Positions 1-7,599 of a DNA stretch of 51,733 nt are shown here, piece after piece (position 1 is the first letter of the stretch; each line of letters opens with the position of its first letter). The stretch spans positions 1-51,733 of the forward strand of contig JALSIC010000077.1 of NCBI GenBank assembly GCA_026981935.1, written 5' to 3'. The DNA is from Gammaproteobacteria bacterium (lineage in GTDB: Bacteria > Pseudomonadota > Gammaproteobacteria > SZUA-140). The position numbers and the translations under genes are program-made. Under the pieces are notes generated by a model, which made no database searches, was not told where the DNA came from, and worked only from the letters and a program-made list of their open reading frames with translations.

Positions 1-300
1 TCCCGCTGTGCTCGAAATGACAACAATAATGTATTCCCACCGCGGCTCCTGTCCTTCCGACCGTACTCCCTTGCCATTCCGACCATATTCCCTGTCATTT
101 CGACCATACTCCCTTGTCATTTCGACCAAAGGGAGAAATCCTGCACCAGCGGCTTCGGATTCCTCGCTGCGCTCGGAATGACAAAGTAGTGTCATTTTGA
201 CCGCAGGGGGAAATCCTGCACCACTGCCGCCAAGATTCCTCGCTGCGCTCGAAATGACAGGGATACTGTTATTTCCCGCCGCGCTCGAAATGACAGGTAT
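1..300. repeat. Block of palindromic GTCATTTCGACC repeats
   Basis: This gene-free stretch holds two near-complete units of about 70 bp, at 115-183 and 190-259, plus several broken half units. Each unit opens with TGTCATTTCGACC, runs through a GGGAGAAATCCTG-like stretch, has a short variable spacer, and closes with the imperfect reverse complement ending in GAAATGACA, so a transcript could fold into a long hairpin. The same family recurs at 28028-28113 and 34741-34974. Half units are stacked irregularly (for example near 92-130), as if arms had been duplicated. No coding sequence is seen here. Confidence 0.85.
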
Positions 301-371
301 CACTTGGCTGACTGGTGTCACCTGGAAAGACAAACTGAAGGCAACAAACCTCAACCATCATGACTTGCAGT

Positions 372-451
372 GTTGACCGAGGGCCGGCATCCGGGGAGAA
401 ACACAATCCAAGACGCGTTTCGCTTTCGCTCCGCTCCATGCGGGCTACCCA
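372..451. repeat. Second dispersed repeat family, copy 1
   Basis: A 21-base string beginning CGAGGGCCGGCATCC (378-398) is repeated exactly at 28191-28211. The downstream part, ending in CTCCGCTCCATGCGGGCTACC, can pair in part with the upstream GGCCGGCATCCGGGG half. This resembles the common bacterial intergenic repeat built on a CCCGGATT...CCGGGCTAC theme. The copy lies between the palindromic repeat block and the MITE-like element. Confidence 0.6.
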
Positions 452-493
452 TGTTTGTCGATACCGCGGCGTGTTTTTCCGGTGCTTTTCTGA

Positions 494-760
494 TACTAAG
501 ACAATCGACAGTAAAGCGACCTTCAGCGGGTGGCTGGGCGGTCAGTCGCAAGGCGCGGCGGCGCCGCCATAGCGCGCTTATGACAAGCCGCCGCAGCACC
601 GCGAATGGCCGCCCGACCGCCCGCCCGGAGGGAGCGGCCCAGGCGTCCCGGCTCGGCGTTGCGACCCTTGGAAAGGGCCAGCCATTCCCTGCGGGCCGCG
701 CCTTGATCCGGAACGCCTGGGTCGCTCTGTAAGGTTGCTTTACTATCGATTGTCTTAGTA
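494..760. mobile_element. MITE-like element with 30-bp terminal inverted repeats, copy 1
   Basis: The ends 494-523 and 731-760 are inverted repeats of 30 bp with two mismatches. Both begin TACTAAGACAATCGA when read inward. The ~207-bp interior is GC-rich with no convincing gene. The outermost TA on each side could be a TA target duplication, as made by IS630/Tc1-type transposases; this is inference. About 60 bp of the interior (near 650-712, read on the minus strand) recurs at 51663-51725 with roughly 85% identity, so this is a dispersed family and not a chance hairpin. Confidence 0.7.
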
Positions 761-909
761 GACTGCACGGGTCTTGGATGCCCGACCGGCCGGCATCCGT
801 TCTCGCGTTGTTTGCTCCTTTTGCATCACCGGGGATTTCTTGATCGCCCGGACCGGTGTCCTGCGGATCGATGTCGCTGCGGGGCGGGCAAGACTGGAGC
901 AATTTACAT

Positions 910-2052
910 ATGTCATTCGAAACCCTTGGCCTTGCGGCCGGGCTGCTGCGCGCCGTGGGCGAGCAGGGCTACACCGAACCCACTCCCATTCAATCCCAGG
1001 CCATCCCCCCTGTTCTGCAGGGGCGTGACGTGATGGCCTGTGCCCAGACCGGTACGGGCAAGACGGCCGCCTTCACGCTGCCGCTGCTGCAGCGCCTCAT
1101 GACAACGCGGGCCGGCCCTGGCGGCAGTCGCCGGCCACGCGCCCTGGTGCTGGCGCCCACCCGGGAGCTGGCCGCCCAGGTGGGGGAGAGCCTGCGCGAC
1201 TACGGCCGGCATCTGCCCCTGCAATACGCGGTGATCTTCGGGGGCGTCAAGATCCGCGCGCAGGTGATGCGCCTGCGCCGCGGCGTGGATATCGTGGTGG
1301 CGACGCCGGGGCGCCTGCTGGATCATGTGACCCGGGGGACGGTGGATCTCTCGGGCGTGGAGGTGGTGGTGCTCGACGAGGCCGACCGGATGCTGGACAT
1401 GGGCTTCATCGAGGCCATCCGGCGTATCCTGGATCTCATGCCGCCGCGAGGGACACGCCAGAGCCTGTTGTTTTCCGCGACCTTCTCGCCTCAGATCAGG
1501 CGTCTTGCGAATGGCCTGCTCAGTAATCCTGTCTGCCTGGAAATCGCGCGCGACGTCGGCGCGGCGCAACGCATCGATCAGGTGGTGCATCCCGTCGCCA
1601 GGTCCCGCAAGCGCGCATTGTTGAGCCACATGATCGGCTCGCGCGACTGGCGCCAGGTACTGGTGTTCACGCGCACCCGTCGCGGCGCCGACCGCCTGGC
1701 CCGGCAGCTGGCGCAGGACGGTCTGCAGGCGACGGCGATTCACGGTGACAAGAGCCAGGGGGCGCGCAGCCGGGCGCTGGCGGATTTCAAGCAGGGGCGG
1801 TTGCGGGTGCTGGTGGCCACGGACATCGCCGCGCGGGGGCTGGACATCGACCACCTGCCCCATGTGGTCAATTACGAGCTGCCCCAGGTGCCCGAGGACT
1901 ATGTCCATCGCATCGGTCGTACGGGACGTGCCGGGCGTACGGGGGAAGCGGTTTCCCTGGTGAGCGATGATGAGCACGGCCAGCTGCGGAACATCGAGCG
2001 TGTGTTGCGTCGTCGCCTGCCGAGAGAGGTGCTGGAGGGCTACGAACGGTAG
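910..2052 (+). CDS. rhlE: DEAD-box ATP-dependent RNA helicase (RhlE type)
   Basis: This 380-residue protein is a superfamily 2 RNA helicase that would use ATP to unwind short RNA duplexes, in ribosome maturation or mRNA decay. The Q motif is near residues 22-29, the Walker A AQTGTGKT at 45-52, PTRELA at 83-88, [10 protein letters not shown] around the DEAD box at 156-159, SAT at 189-191, and HRIGRTGR at 333-340. The ATG at 910 is chosen because a GGAG sits 10 bases upstream and the product then begins MSFETLGL, the usual start of the family; an upstream in-frame extension to 856 looks spurious. The protein ends about 40 residues after motif VI, so it lacks the basic C-terminal tail of many RhlE proteins. 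Family membership is firm; the RhlE subgroup is likely. Confidence 0.9.
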   Translation: MSFETLGLAAGLLRAVGEQGYTEPTPIQSQAIPPVLQGRDVMACAQTGTGKTAAFTLPLLQRLMTTRAGPGGSRRPRALVLAPTRELAAQVGESLRDYGRHLPLQYAVIFGGVKIRAQVMRLRRGVDIVVATPGRLLDHVTRGTVDLSGVEVVVLDEADRMLDMGFIEAIRRILDLMPPRGTRQSLLFSATFSPQIRRLANGLLSNPVCLEIARDVGAAQRIDQVVHPVARSRKRALLSHMIGSRDWRQVLVFTRTRRGADRLARQLAQDGLQATAIHGDKSQGARSRALADFKQGRLRVLVATDIAARGLDIDHLPHVVNYELPQVPEDYVHRIGRTGRAGRTGEAVSLVSDDEHGQLRNIERVLRRRLPREVLEGYER

Positions 2053-2133
2053 AAAGGTCCGGGCCGTCAGGGGCGTGTATCATGAAGGGCTGCGGGGAAC
2101 AGTCATGCCCCCTTTTGTCCTGGAGACGCAACA

Positions 2134-3885
2134 TTGGAGTCCCTTGTACAGGATGAGATCCAGCGCCTGCTGGCTGCCGGTCGGTGGCGCGAGGCGGTGC
2201 AGGTGTGCGAGACCCAGTGCCGCCGGTCACCCTCGGATCCCGAGGCCTGGTTCGCGCTGGGCAGTGCCTGTGTCGCCGGCGGGCGTCTGAGCCGGGCGGC
2301 ACAGGCCTTTCGGCGGGTCCTCGACCTGCGCGAGGACGACGCCGTGGCGGCCTACAATCTCGGCAGGCTGGAGACGATGCGGGGCCGGCCCGGCGAGGCG
2401 GTGCAATACTATCGCCGGGCCATTGCCGCGGATCCCGGCTTCTACCAGGCCTTCAACAATCTGGGTAACCTCTGTTACAGGCTGGGCTGGCTGGAGCAGG
2501 CCGAACACTACCTGGCGACCGCCGTGCGCCTCCATCCCCAGACGGCCATGTATCACCATAACCTGGGCAATGTGCGCCGTGATCTGCTGCAGATCGAGAC
2601 GGCGGTGCAATGCTACAGGGAGGCCCTGCGCCGCGACCCTGCGCATCGCGAGGCGCGCAGCAATCTCCTGTTTCATCTCAGTTATTACGTCCTGTGTTCC
2701 CCCCGGGAACTGCTCGACGAACACCGGGCCTGGGACCGGGTGCACGGCGGGCCGGAGAAGGCACGGACTTTTGAGCACCGCAACGTGCCGGCGCCCGGAC
2801 GACGCCTGCGCGTGGGTTACGTATCCGCGAATCTGCGGGAGCATCCCGTGGCGGTCTTCCTCGAGCCGGTGCTGCGCCATCACGATCCCGCGCAGGTGAC
2901 GGTCTATTGCTATGCCGCGGTGGCGCAGCCCGATGCCGTGACCCGGCGCCTCCGGGAGCTGGTGCCCCACTGGCGCGACGTGGCGGACCTGGATGAGCCC
3001 GCCCTCGCCCGGCGTATTCATGAGGACGGGATCGACATCCTCGTCGATCTCGCCGGCCACACCGCGGACAACCGCCTGGTCACCTTTGCGCACAGGCCCG
3101 CGCCGGTACAGGTCACGTATCTGGGCTATTGCGCCACCACGGGACTTGCCGCCATGGATTACTGGATCACCGACGAGATCCTTCATCCTGCGGAGACGGC
3201 GGAAGAGGCCGTGGAGACCATCCACCGCCTGCCGCGTTGCTGGTTGTGTTACCAGCCGCCGCACGAGGCACCGGCGGTGGTGCCGCGTGCGGGGGAGGCA
3301 GCCCTGACCTTTGCCAGTTTCAACGACCTGGCCAAGCTCACGCCGCGGGTGATCCGCCTGTGGAGCCGATTGCTGCAGGCCCTGCCGGAGAGCCGCCTCC
3401 TCCTCAAGACCCGGCAGTTGCGCAGCGAGGTTTTTCGGCGCCATGTCCAGACGGCCTTCGCCGGGCAGGGAATCGAGCCCGGGCGCCTCATGCTGCAGCC
3501 TGCCAGCCGGGATTATCTGCGGGCCTACGGCGAGGTCGATATCGCCCTCGATCCCTTTCCCCGTACCGGCGGGGCCACCACGGCGGATGCCTTGTGGATG
3601 GGCGTGCCGGTGGTCACCCTGGCGGGGGAACGTTTCATCGAACGCCAGGGGGCCAGCATGCTCCATGCCCTGGGGCTGGAGGAGCTGGTGGCATGCGACG
3701 AGGAGGACTATTTTCATATCGCACTGAGGCTGGCGCGGGATCCGGCGCGGCGCGCGGCATTGCGCCGCGGGCTGCGCCAGCGCATGGCGGCCTCGCCCCT
3801 GTGCGACGGGTGCGGCCTGGCGCGGGCCCTGGAAGCGGCATATCGGCGGATGTGGCAGGCGTGGGTGGCCCGCCGGCAGTCCTGA
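2134..3885 (+). CDS. TPR protein with GT41 (OGT/SPINDLY-like) glycosyltransferase domain
   Basis: This 583-residue protein has about five tetratricopeptide repeats in the first ~190 residues (for example AYNLGRLETMRGRPGEAVQYY) followed by a GT41 catalytic region. In the latter, RLRVGYVSANLREHPVA opens the first Rossmann half, and FNDLAKLTPRVIRLWSRLL and DPFPRTGGATTADALWMGV mark the second, nucleotide-sugar binding half. Eukaryotic relatives add GlcNAc or fucose to Ser/Thr; bacterial members glycosylate surface proteins or remain uncharacterised, so neither donor nor acceptor can be named. A TTG start is used, with GGAG eight bases upstream. It follows the helicase by 81 bp and converges on the AgmX-like gene. 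No signal peptide is seen, so a cytoplasmic location is expected. Confidence 0.88.
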   Translation: MESLVQDEIQRLLAAGRWREAVQVCETQCRRSPSDPEAWFALGSACVAGGRLSRAAQAFRRVLDLREDDAVAAYNLGRLETMRGRPGEAVQYYRRAIAADPGFYQAFNNLGNLCYRLGWLEQAEHYLATAVRLHPQTAMYHHNLGNVRRDLLQIETAVQCYREALRRDPAHREARSNLLFHLSYYVLCSPRELLDEHRAWDRVHGGPEKARTFEHRNVPAPGRRLRVGYVSANLREHPVAVFLEPVLRHHDPAQVTVYCYAAVAQPDAVTRRLRELVPHWRDVADLDEPALARRIHEDGIDILVDLAGHTADNRLVTFAHRPAPVQVTYLGYCATTGLAAMDYWITDEILHPAETAEEAVETIHRLPRCWLCYQPPHEAPAVVPRAGEAALTFASFNDLAKLTPRVIRLWSRLLQALPESRLLLKTRQLRSEVFRRHVQTAFAGQGIEPGRLMLQPASRDYLRAYGEVDIALDPFPRTGGATTADALWMGVPVVTLAGERFIERQGASMLHALGLEELVACDEEDYFHIALRLARDPARRAALRRGLRQRMAASPLCDGCGLARALEAAYRRMWQAWVARRQS

Positions 3886-3907
3886 TTTTGTCAGCCGGTC
3901 CGGGCGC

Positions 3908-4906
3908 TCAACCGCCGGGGAAGAACTCCAGCGGGTAGTCGATGGTGATCTCCGGCACGTCCTTGGCGCCAAAGTCGAAGAGCAGCACCCGGGCCACGAG
4001 CTTGCGTTCCAGGCGCGGGTCCTGCAGATCGCTCGAGATCACTTCGCAGGCGGTGACCTCGCCCGAGGGGGCGATGGTCAGGCGCAGGACCACTTTGCCC
4101 GCAAGGGCGGGATTCCTGCGCAGGGCGCGGTTGTAGAGGGTGTTGAGGCGGCCCTTGTTCTGGTCGAAGACCAGCTGGATCTCCTCGTTGCTGCGGGCGG
4201 GCCGGGCCTGCGCGGCGGGCGGCGCCGCATCACCGGGACTGACGACCTGCTCCACCTCGTGTTCCGCCAGTTGTGTGTCACCGGTCTCGCGGCTGAGCCG
4301 GCTGGTGTCGATGCCGCCGCTGGTTCGGGTGACCGCTTTCTCCAGCACCGAGGGCGGCGCCGTGATGACCGGTGCCGCGCCGGTCTGCTTCCGCGGCCGC
4401 GGTTTTTGTTCCAGCTTCTTCAGGATCTCGCTGGAGCCGCTGCGCAGGCTCGCCAGTTCGCTGCGCAGGGCCAGCAGCCCGGAGCGGGCCGCCTTCTTGC
4501 GCGCGGCTTCCACATCCTGCGCCTGGGGGACCTGCGTAGGGACGGGCTCGGGGGACGGCGTTTCTTCCCCGCGGGGCGGCGTCTCTTCGGGTTCCGGCGT
4601 CGGTTCCGGCTCTGGCTCCGGTTCGGGTTCCGGTGCCGGTTCGGGCGGTGCCTGTTCCCTGATTTCGGGGGGTGGCTGCTGCTGTACCATGAGCTTGGCG
4701 ATGCGCGGCGGAATCTCCGGGGCGGCGAAGCGGTCGATCTCCGGCGTGGGGAGCAAGGGGATGGTGCTCCCCAGCGCCAGCGCCAGGAGCAGCATCGCCC
4801 AGAGAATGCGGCGAAAACGGCGCTCCTCTTCCGGCGGGGCGGCCCACCAGCGGTGATAGTAGGGATCGCGCGCCGGCGGTGTCTGGACGGACTCGTGCTC
4901 AGCCAT
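3908..4906 (-). CDS. AgmX/PglI C-terminal domain, TonB-like energy transducer
   Basis: This 332-residue protein has a short cytoplasmic N-terminus, one membrane helix near residues 34-52 (ILWAMLLLALALGSTIPLL), a long Pro/Glu periplasmic stretch of EP repeats near 80-110, and a C-terminal AgmX/PglI domain with IQLVFDQNKGRLNTLYNRAL and VVLRLTIAPSGEV. This is the layout of TonB-like and GltG/GltJ-like proteins that span the periplasm. The ATG at 4906 overlaps the end of the preceding ExbD gene by eight bases; an in-frame extension further upstream would run through that gene and is rejected. It is the last gene of the cluster. Its partner channel is very likely the ExbB/ExbD set just upstream; the outer-membrane target is unknown. 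Confidence 0.85.
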   Translation of the reverse strand: MAEHESVQTPPARDPYYHRWWAAPPEEERRFRRILWAMLLLALALGSTIPLLPTPEIDRFAAPEIPPRIAKLMVQQQPPPEIREQAPPEPAPEPEPEPEPEPTPEPEETPPRGEETPSPEPVPTQVPQAQDVEAARKKAARSGLLALRSELASLRSGSSEILKKLEQKPRPRKQTGAAPVITAPPSVLEKAVTRTSGGIDTSRLSRETGDTQLAEHEVEQVVSPGDAAPPAAQARPARSNEEIQLVFDQNKGRLNTLYNRALRRNPALAGKVVLRLTIAPSGEVTACEVISSDLQDPRLERKLVARVLLFDFGAKDVPEITIDYPLEFFPGG

Positions 4907-5396
4907 CGTCCCCGCTGTATTTCTGCAGCACGGCGAGGGAGACCTGCCCGTACTGGGCCCGGGTGCAACTGAGCATGATCTTGCGCAGCAGACGGTAGGG
5001 CGTCTTGCGGTCGGCCATGATGTTGACCTCGGGGCGGTCGCCGGCGCCGGGACGGCGGTTGCGTGCAAGCTGCTCCAGGCGTTCCTGCAGCGCGGGGACA
5101 TGGGCGGTATCGCTCGCCAGGACGGTGTCCACGTCCGCCACCTTGCGCCCCATGACCAGGATCGCCTCGCCCGTGACCATCACGGTGACCGTCTCCCGCG
5201 GGCGCTGCTCCGCGATGGATTCCGGCAGCTTGATGGACTTGGTGCTGGGCAGGACCTCGATCTCCGAGGCGTTCACCAGGAGGAAGAACACCAGGATGGT
5301 GAAGATGTCCATCAGGGACACCAGATTCAGCTGGGTGCTTCCCTTGTGGCGCCGGTAGGTGCGCTCCATGCGCTGGGCGCGCCGCGACATCTTCAT
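4899..5396 (-). CDS. ExbD/TolR family biopolymer transport protein (second copy)
   Basis: This 165-residue protein has a basic N-terminus, one membrane helix near residues 26-43 (LVSLMDIFTILVFFLLV) carrying the conserved Asp of the ExbD/TolR proton path (LMDIFTIL), and a periplasmic domain with VNIMADRKTPYRLLRKIM. With an ExbB/TolQ partner it would couple proton flow to conformational work. Its start overlaps the end of the other ExbD gene by four bases (ATGA), so the two are translated together. Having two dissimilar TolR-type subunits with one TolQ-type subunit matches the AglQ/AglS plus AglR motor of Myxococcus better than a plain TonB system. Confidence 0.9.
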   Translation of the reverse strand: MKMSRRAQRMERTYRRHKGSTQLNLVSLMDIFTILVFFLLVNASEIEVLPSTKSIKLPESIAEQRPRETVTVMVTGEAILVMGRKVADVDTVLASDTAHVPALQERLEQLARNRRPGAGDRPEVNIMADRKTPYRLLRKIMLSCTRAQYGQVSLAVLQKYSGDDG

Positions 5397-5905
5397 GGCG
5401 GGTCCTCACGGCCGGCGCTGCGCGGGGGCGCATCGCCGATGGAGATGTCGGGAAACAGCTCGGCCTTGATGAGCACGTCGTCGCTGCGCGCGGCTGCCAC
5501 CCGCACGGTGTCCATTACCTGGATCAGGTCGTCATAGGGGATGTCCGGCTCCACGAGAATGGCCGCGTCGGTCTTGTCCGGCACTTGGTTCTTGATGCGG
5601 CGCAGGATGCGGGCCAGGCGGACGAGGTCGTGGCGCGCCTCCGTATTGGGGATGATCACGGGGGGGGCACCGCGGTCGGCCACCTCGATGCGGTCACCGC
5701 GCAGGATGATTTCCAGCTGGAGGGGAGGTGTCTCGGCGTGGGTCTCCTCGCTCTCGGCAGGCAGGGTGAGTTCCAGGATGGCGATGCGCGAGAACACCGC
5801 GGTGATGAGCAGGAAGGGCACCAGGATCACCATCAGGTTCAGGAAGGCGGTGATGTTCATCTCCGCCTCGTGATGGCGGTGGCGGCGCCAGCGGCGTCTC
5901 ATCAT
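5393..5905 (-). CDS. ExbD/TolR family biopolymer transport protein (first copy)
   Basis: This 170-residue protein has an Arg/His-rich N-terminus, a membrane helix near residues 19-45 (ITAFLNLMVILVPFLLITAV) and a periplasmic domain with AAILVEPDIPYDDLIQVMD. At the place where canonical ExbD/TolR helices carry the proton-binding Asp (LVDVMLVLL), this copy reads FLNLMVILV, with Asn instead of Asp. It may therefore be a structural, non-proton-carrying TolR-like subunit beside the second copy, which keeps the Asp. The ATG shares its A with the TGA stop of the ExbB gene, indicating translational coupling. Confidence 0.88.
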   Translation of the reverse strand: MMRRRWRRHRHHEAEMNITAFLNLMVILVPFLLITAVFSRIAILELTLPAESEETHAETPPLQLEIILRGDRIEVADRGAPPVIIPNTEARHDLVRLARILRRIKNQVPDKTDAAILVEPDIPYDDLIQVMDTVRVAAARSDDVLIKAELFPDISIGDAPPRSAGREDPP

Positions 5906-6570
5906 CAGACCTGGTCGCCGGATTGCTGGCGCCGGGCGCCGGCCTGGTCAGTGAGGATGTTGAGGAACTTGACCGCGGACATCTCCAGGTTGTCCACCAG
6001 CTCCGTGGTCTTGGTCTGGAGCAGGGCATGGACCAGGAGCAGGGGAATGGCCACCATGAGGCCGAAGGCGGTGGTGTTCATGGCCACCGAGATGCTGGCG
6101 GAGAGCATGTCGGCCTTCTCCGTGGGGTTGGCATTGGCCACCGCGGTGAAGCCCTGGATGAGACCGATGATGGTGCCCAGCAGGCCCAGCAGGGTGGCCA
6201 GGTTGGCGAAGGTGGCCAGGTAGTGGGTGCGTTTCTCCAGGCGCGGCAGCACCTCCATGAGGCCTTCTTCCATGGCGGTCTCGATCTCGTCGCGCCGCGT
6301 CGCGCTCTGCGTGCGGCTCAGGCCGTAGCCGAGGATGGTGGCGATGGCGGCCTGGGACTGGCCGGCCACTTCGCGGGCCTTGCTGAAATCGCCGTCGGCC
6401 AGCGCCGCCATGATCTCCTGCCAGGCACGGCGGTTGCTGCTGTTGACCGAGGCCAGGTAGATGTAGCGCTCCAGGGCGATGGCGGCACCGAAGGCGAGGA
6501 TCAGGACGATGGGGTACATGAAGACCCCGCCGTTCTGAAAGAACACTACGACCGAATCGAAAAAGTCCAT
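5905..6570 (-). CDS. MotA/TolQ/ExbB proton channel family protein
   Basis: This 221-residue inner-membrane protein has a first helix near residues 14-36 (GVFMYPIVLILAFGAAIALE) and the TolQ core, with LATFANLATLLGLLGTIIGL near 115-135 and NTTAFGLMVAIPLLLVHALL near 155-175. It should form the pentameric channel of a proton-driven TolQR/ExbBD/AglRQS-type motor. The ATG at 6570 is preceded by AGGAGA with good spacing; a longer in-frame start at 6681 would add a segment unlike the family. The next gene overlaps its stop codon by one base. The upstream gene in the cluster is a small exported protein. Confidence 0.92.
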   Translation of the reverse strand: MDFFDSVVVFFQNGGVFMYPIVLILAFGAAIALERYIYLASVNSSNRRAWQEIMAALADGDFSKAREVAGQSQAAIATILGYGLSRTQSATRRDEIETAMEEGLMEVLPRLEKRTHYLATFANLATLLGLLGTIIGLIQGFTAVANANPTEKADMLSASISVAMNTTAFGLMVAIPLLLVHALLQTKTTELVDNLEMSAVKFLNILTDQAGARRQQSGDQV

Positions 6571-6635
6571 ACCCGTTCTCCTTTGCCTGCTGAGTTGTAT
6601 CGTTTCATGGGCGTCGAGAGTTGAAAAATAGATGA

Positions 6636-6998
6636 TTACTGTGTCGGCGGCGAGGGGGGCGGCCTTTGCAGGCGCAGCCACTGGCGGAAGTGCTCACGGT
6701 CCAGCGGGCGTGCCTGCACCGGGTCGAGGCGGATCCAGGGGCGTTGCGGCGGCTTGGCCGGGGGGAGTTTCTGCCAGGGGATGTCGAACTCGAGCCGCGG
6801 CCGCTCCTGTTCGCCGATGATGGCGGTGCCTTCCATTTCCACGACCGGTGCGGCGCGCAGGGCCGGCGCGAACACCAGCACGACGAGGAGCAGGCGGGGG
6901 AAAAGCTTTCCGCCACCGGCGGGGATGGCATGCCCGCTCACTCGTGTGTCCCCCGATTTCTTCTCCGATTTTTCCACTTTTTTTTCATGGTTTTTCAT
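6636..6998 (-). CDS. Small exported protein of the TPR/ExbBD cluster, unknown function
   Basis: This 120-residue product is not assigned to a family. It has a Lys-rich start, a hydrophobic segment near residues 34-50 (PRLLLVVLVFAPALRAA) that looks like a signal peptide ending at ALRAA, and a mature part rich in Pro, Arg and Leu (GTAIIGEQERPRLEFDIPWQ). Its ATG overlaps the end of the TPR lipoprotein gene by 14 bases; a GTG at 6941 is an alternative start that would give a more ordinary signal peptide. Its place between the TPR lipoprotein and the proton channel suggests a periplasmic accessory of that machine. That it is a real gene is supported by spacing and the signal peptide, not by homology. 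Confidence 0.62.
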   Translation of the reverse strand: MKNHEKKVEKSEKKSGDTRVSGHAIPAGGGKLFPRLLLVVLVFAPALRAAPVVEMEGTAIIGEQERPRLEFDIPWQKLPPAKPPQRPWIRLDPVQARPLDREHFRQWLRLQRPPPSPPTQ

Positions 6999-7599
6999 CC
7001 AGGCGGCGCTTGAGATCCACGATCCACAGGGCGACTTCCTTGTCCGGTTTTTCCTGGAGTCCCTGATAGGTTTCGTAGTGCGTCAGTGCCTCCTTCGGCC
7101 GCTGCAGGTAGATGTCCAGGAGGATGCCCAGGTTGAGATGGGCCAGGCCATAGCGGGGATCGATCTTGAGGGCCTCGCGGTAGGCGGCCTCGGCTTCCTC
7201 GAAACGGCCCAGTTCACGGTACAGGATCCCCAGTTCGTTGTAGGCGGCCGGATTGTCCCCCCGCAGTTCGATGGCCTTGCGCAGGGCCTGCTCGGCCCGG
7301 ACCGGGCGGTCGCTGCGGCGGTGAATGATGCCCAGGTTGACATGCGGTCCGGCCAGGCGCGGATAGTCCCGGGTCATCTCCTCCAGGATGACCTGGGCCT
7401 GCTCCAGCAGACCGGCGTCCATCAGGGCCAGGGCCTCCTGGTAACGCTGCTTGGCCGCTTCGCTGATCTCCAGCGGGGAGGCCGTGGGCGTGGTCTCGAC
7501 CTCGGGTGCCGTGGCGCAGGCTGCGAGCAGCACGGCGAGCAGTCCTGCCAGGGCGAGGGGGATGCCGCGCCCCCTTGGATTGTCAGTTGATGATGGCAA
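6985..7599 (-). CDS. TPR lipoprotein (GltE/AglT- or PilF-like)
   Basis: This 204-residue lipoprotein has a signal peptide with lipobox LAAC (Cys28, in LAVLLAACATAP) followed by about four tetratricopeptide repeats (HVNLGIIHRRSDRPVRAEQA, AYNELGILYRELGRFEEAEA, AHLNLGILLDIYLQRPKEAL). It should sit on the inner leaflet of the outer membrane as an assembly scaffold. The TTG at 7599 is chosen because AAGGAG lies nine bases upstream; an ATG at 7629 is possible but reads through that Shine-Dalgarno site. It overlaps the larger TPR gene by 17 bases. PilF is a related family, but the pil genes lie 40 kb away, and this neighbourhood favours a GltE/AglT-like role. Confidence 0.85.
   Translation of the reverse strand: MPSSTDNPRGRGIPLALAGLLAVLLAACATAPEVETTPTASPLEISEAAKQRYQEALALMDAGLLEQAQVILEEMTRDYPRLAGPHVNLGIIHRRSDRPVRAEQALRKAIELRGDNPAAYNELGILYRELGRFEEAEAAYREALKIDPRYGLAHLNLGILLDIYLQRPKEALTHYETYQGLQEKPDKEVALWIVDLKRRLDEKP

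Noticed and set aside
1-300. CRISPR array
   Set aside because: The repeats are palindromic with irregular spacing and broken halves, spacers are not uniform, and no cas gene is present.
351-902. Protein-coding genes within the first 900 bases
   Set aside because: The open frames run through inverted repeats and the MITE-like core, have no ribosome sites or domains, and are explained as repeat sequence.
3908-6570. A standard TonB-ExbB-ExbD iron uptake system
   Set aside because: The C-terminal domain is AgmX/PglI-like, there are two ExbD copies plus three TPR proteins, and no TonB-dependent receptor or Fur-type site is seen nearby.
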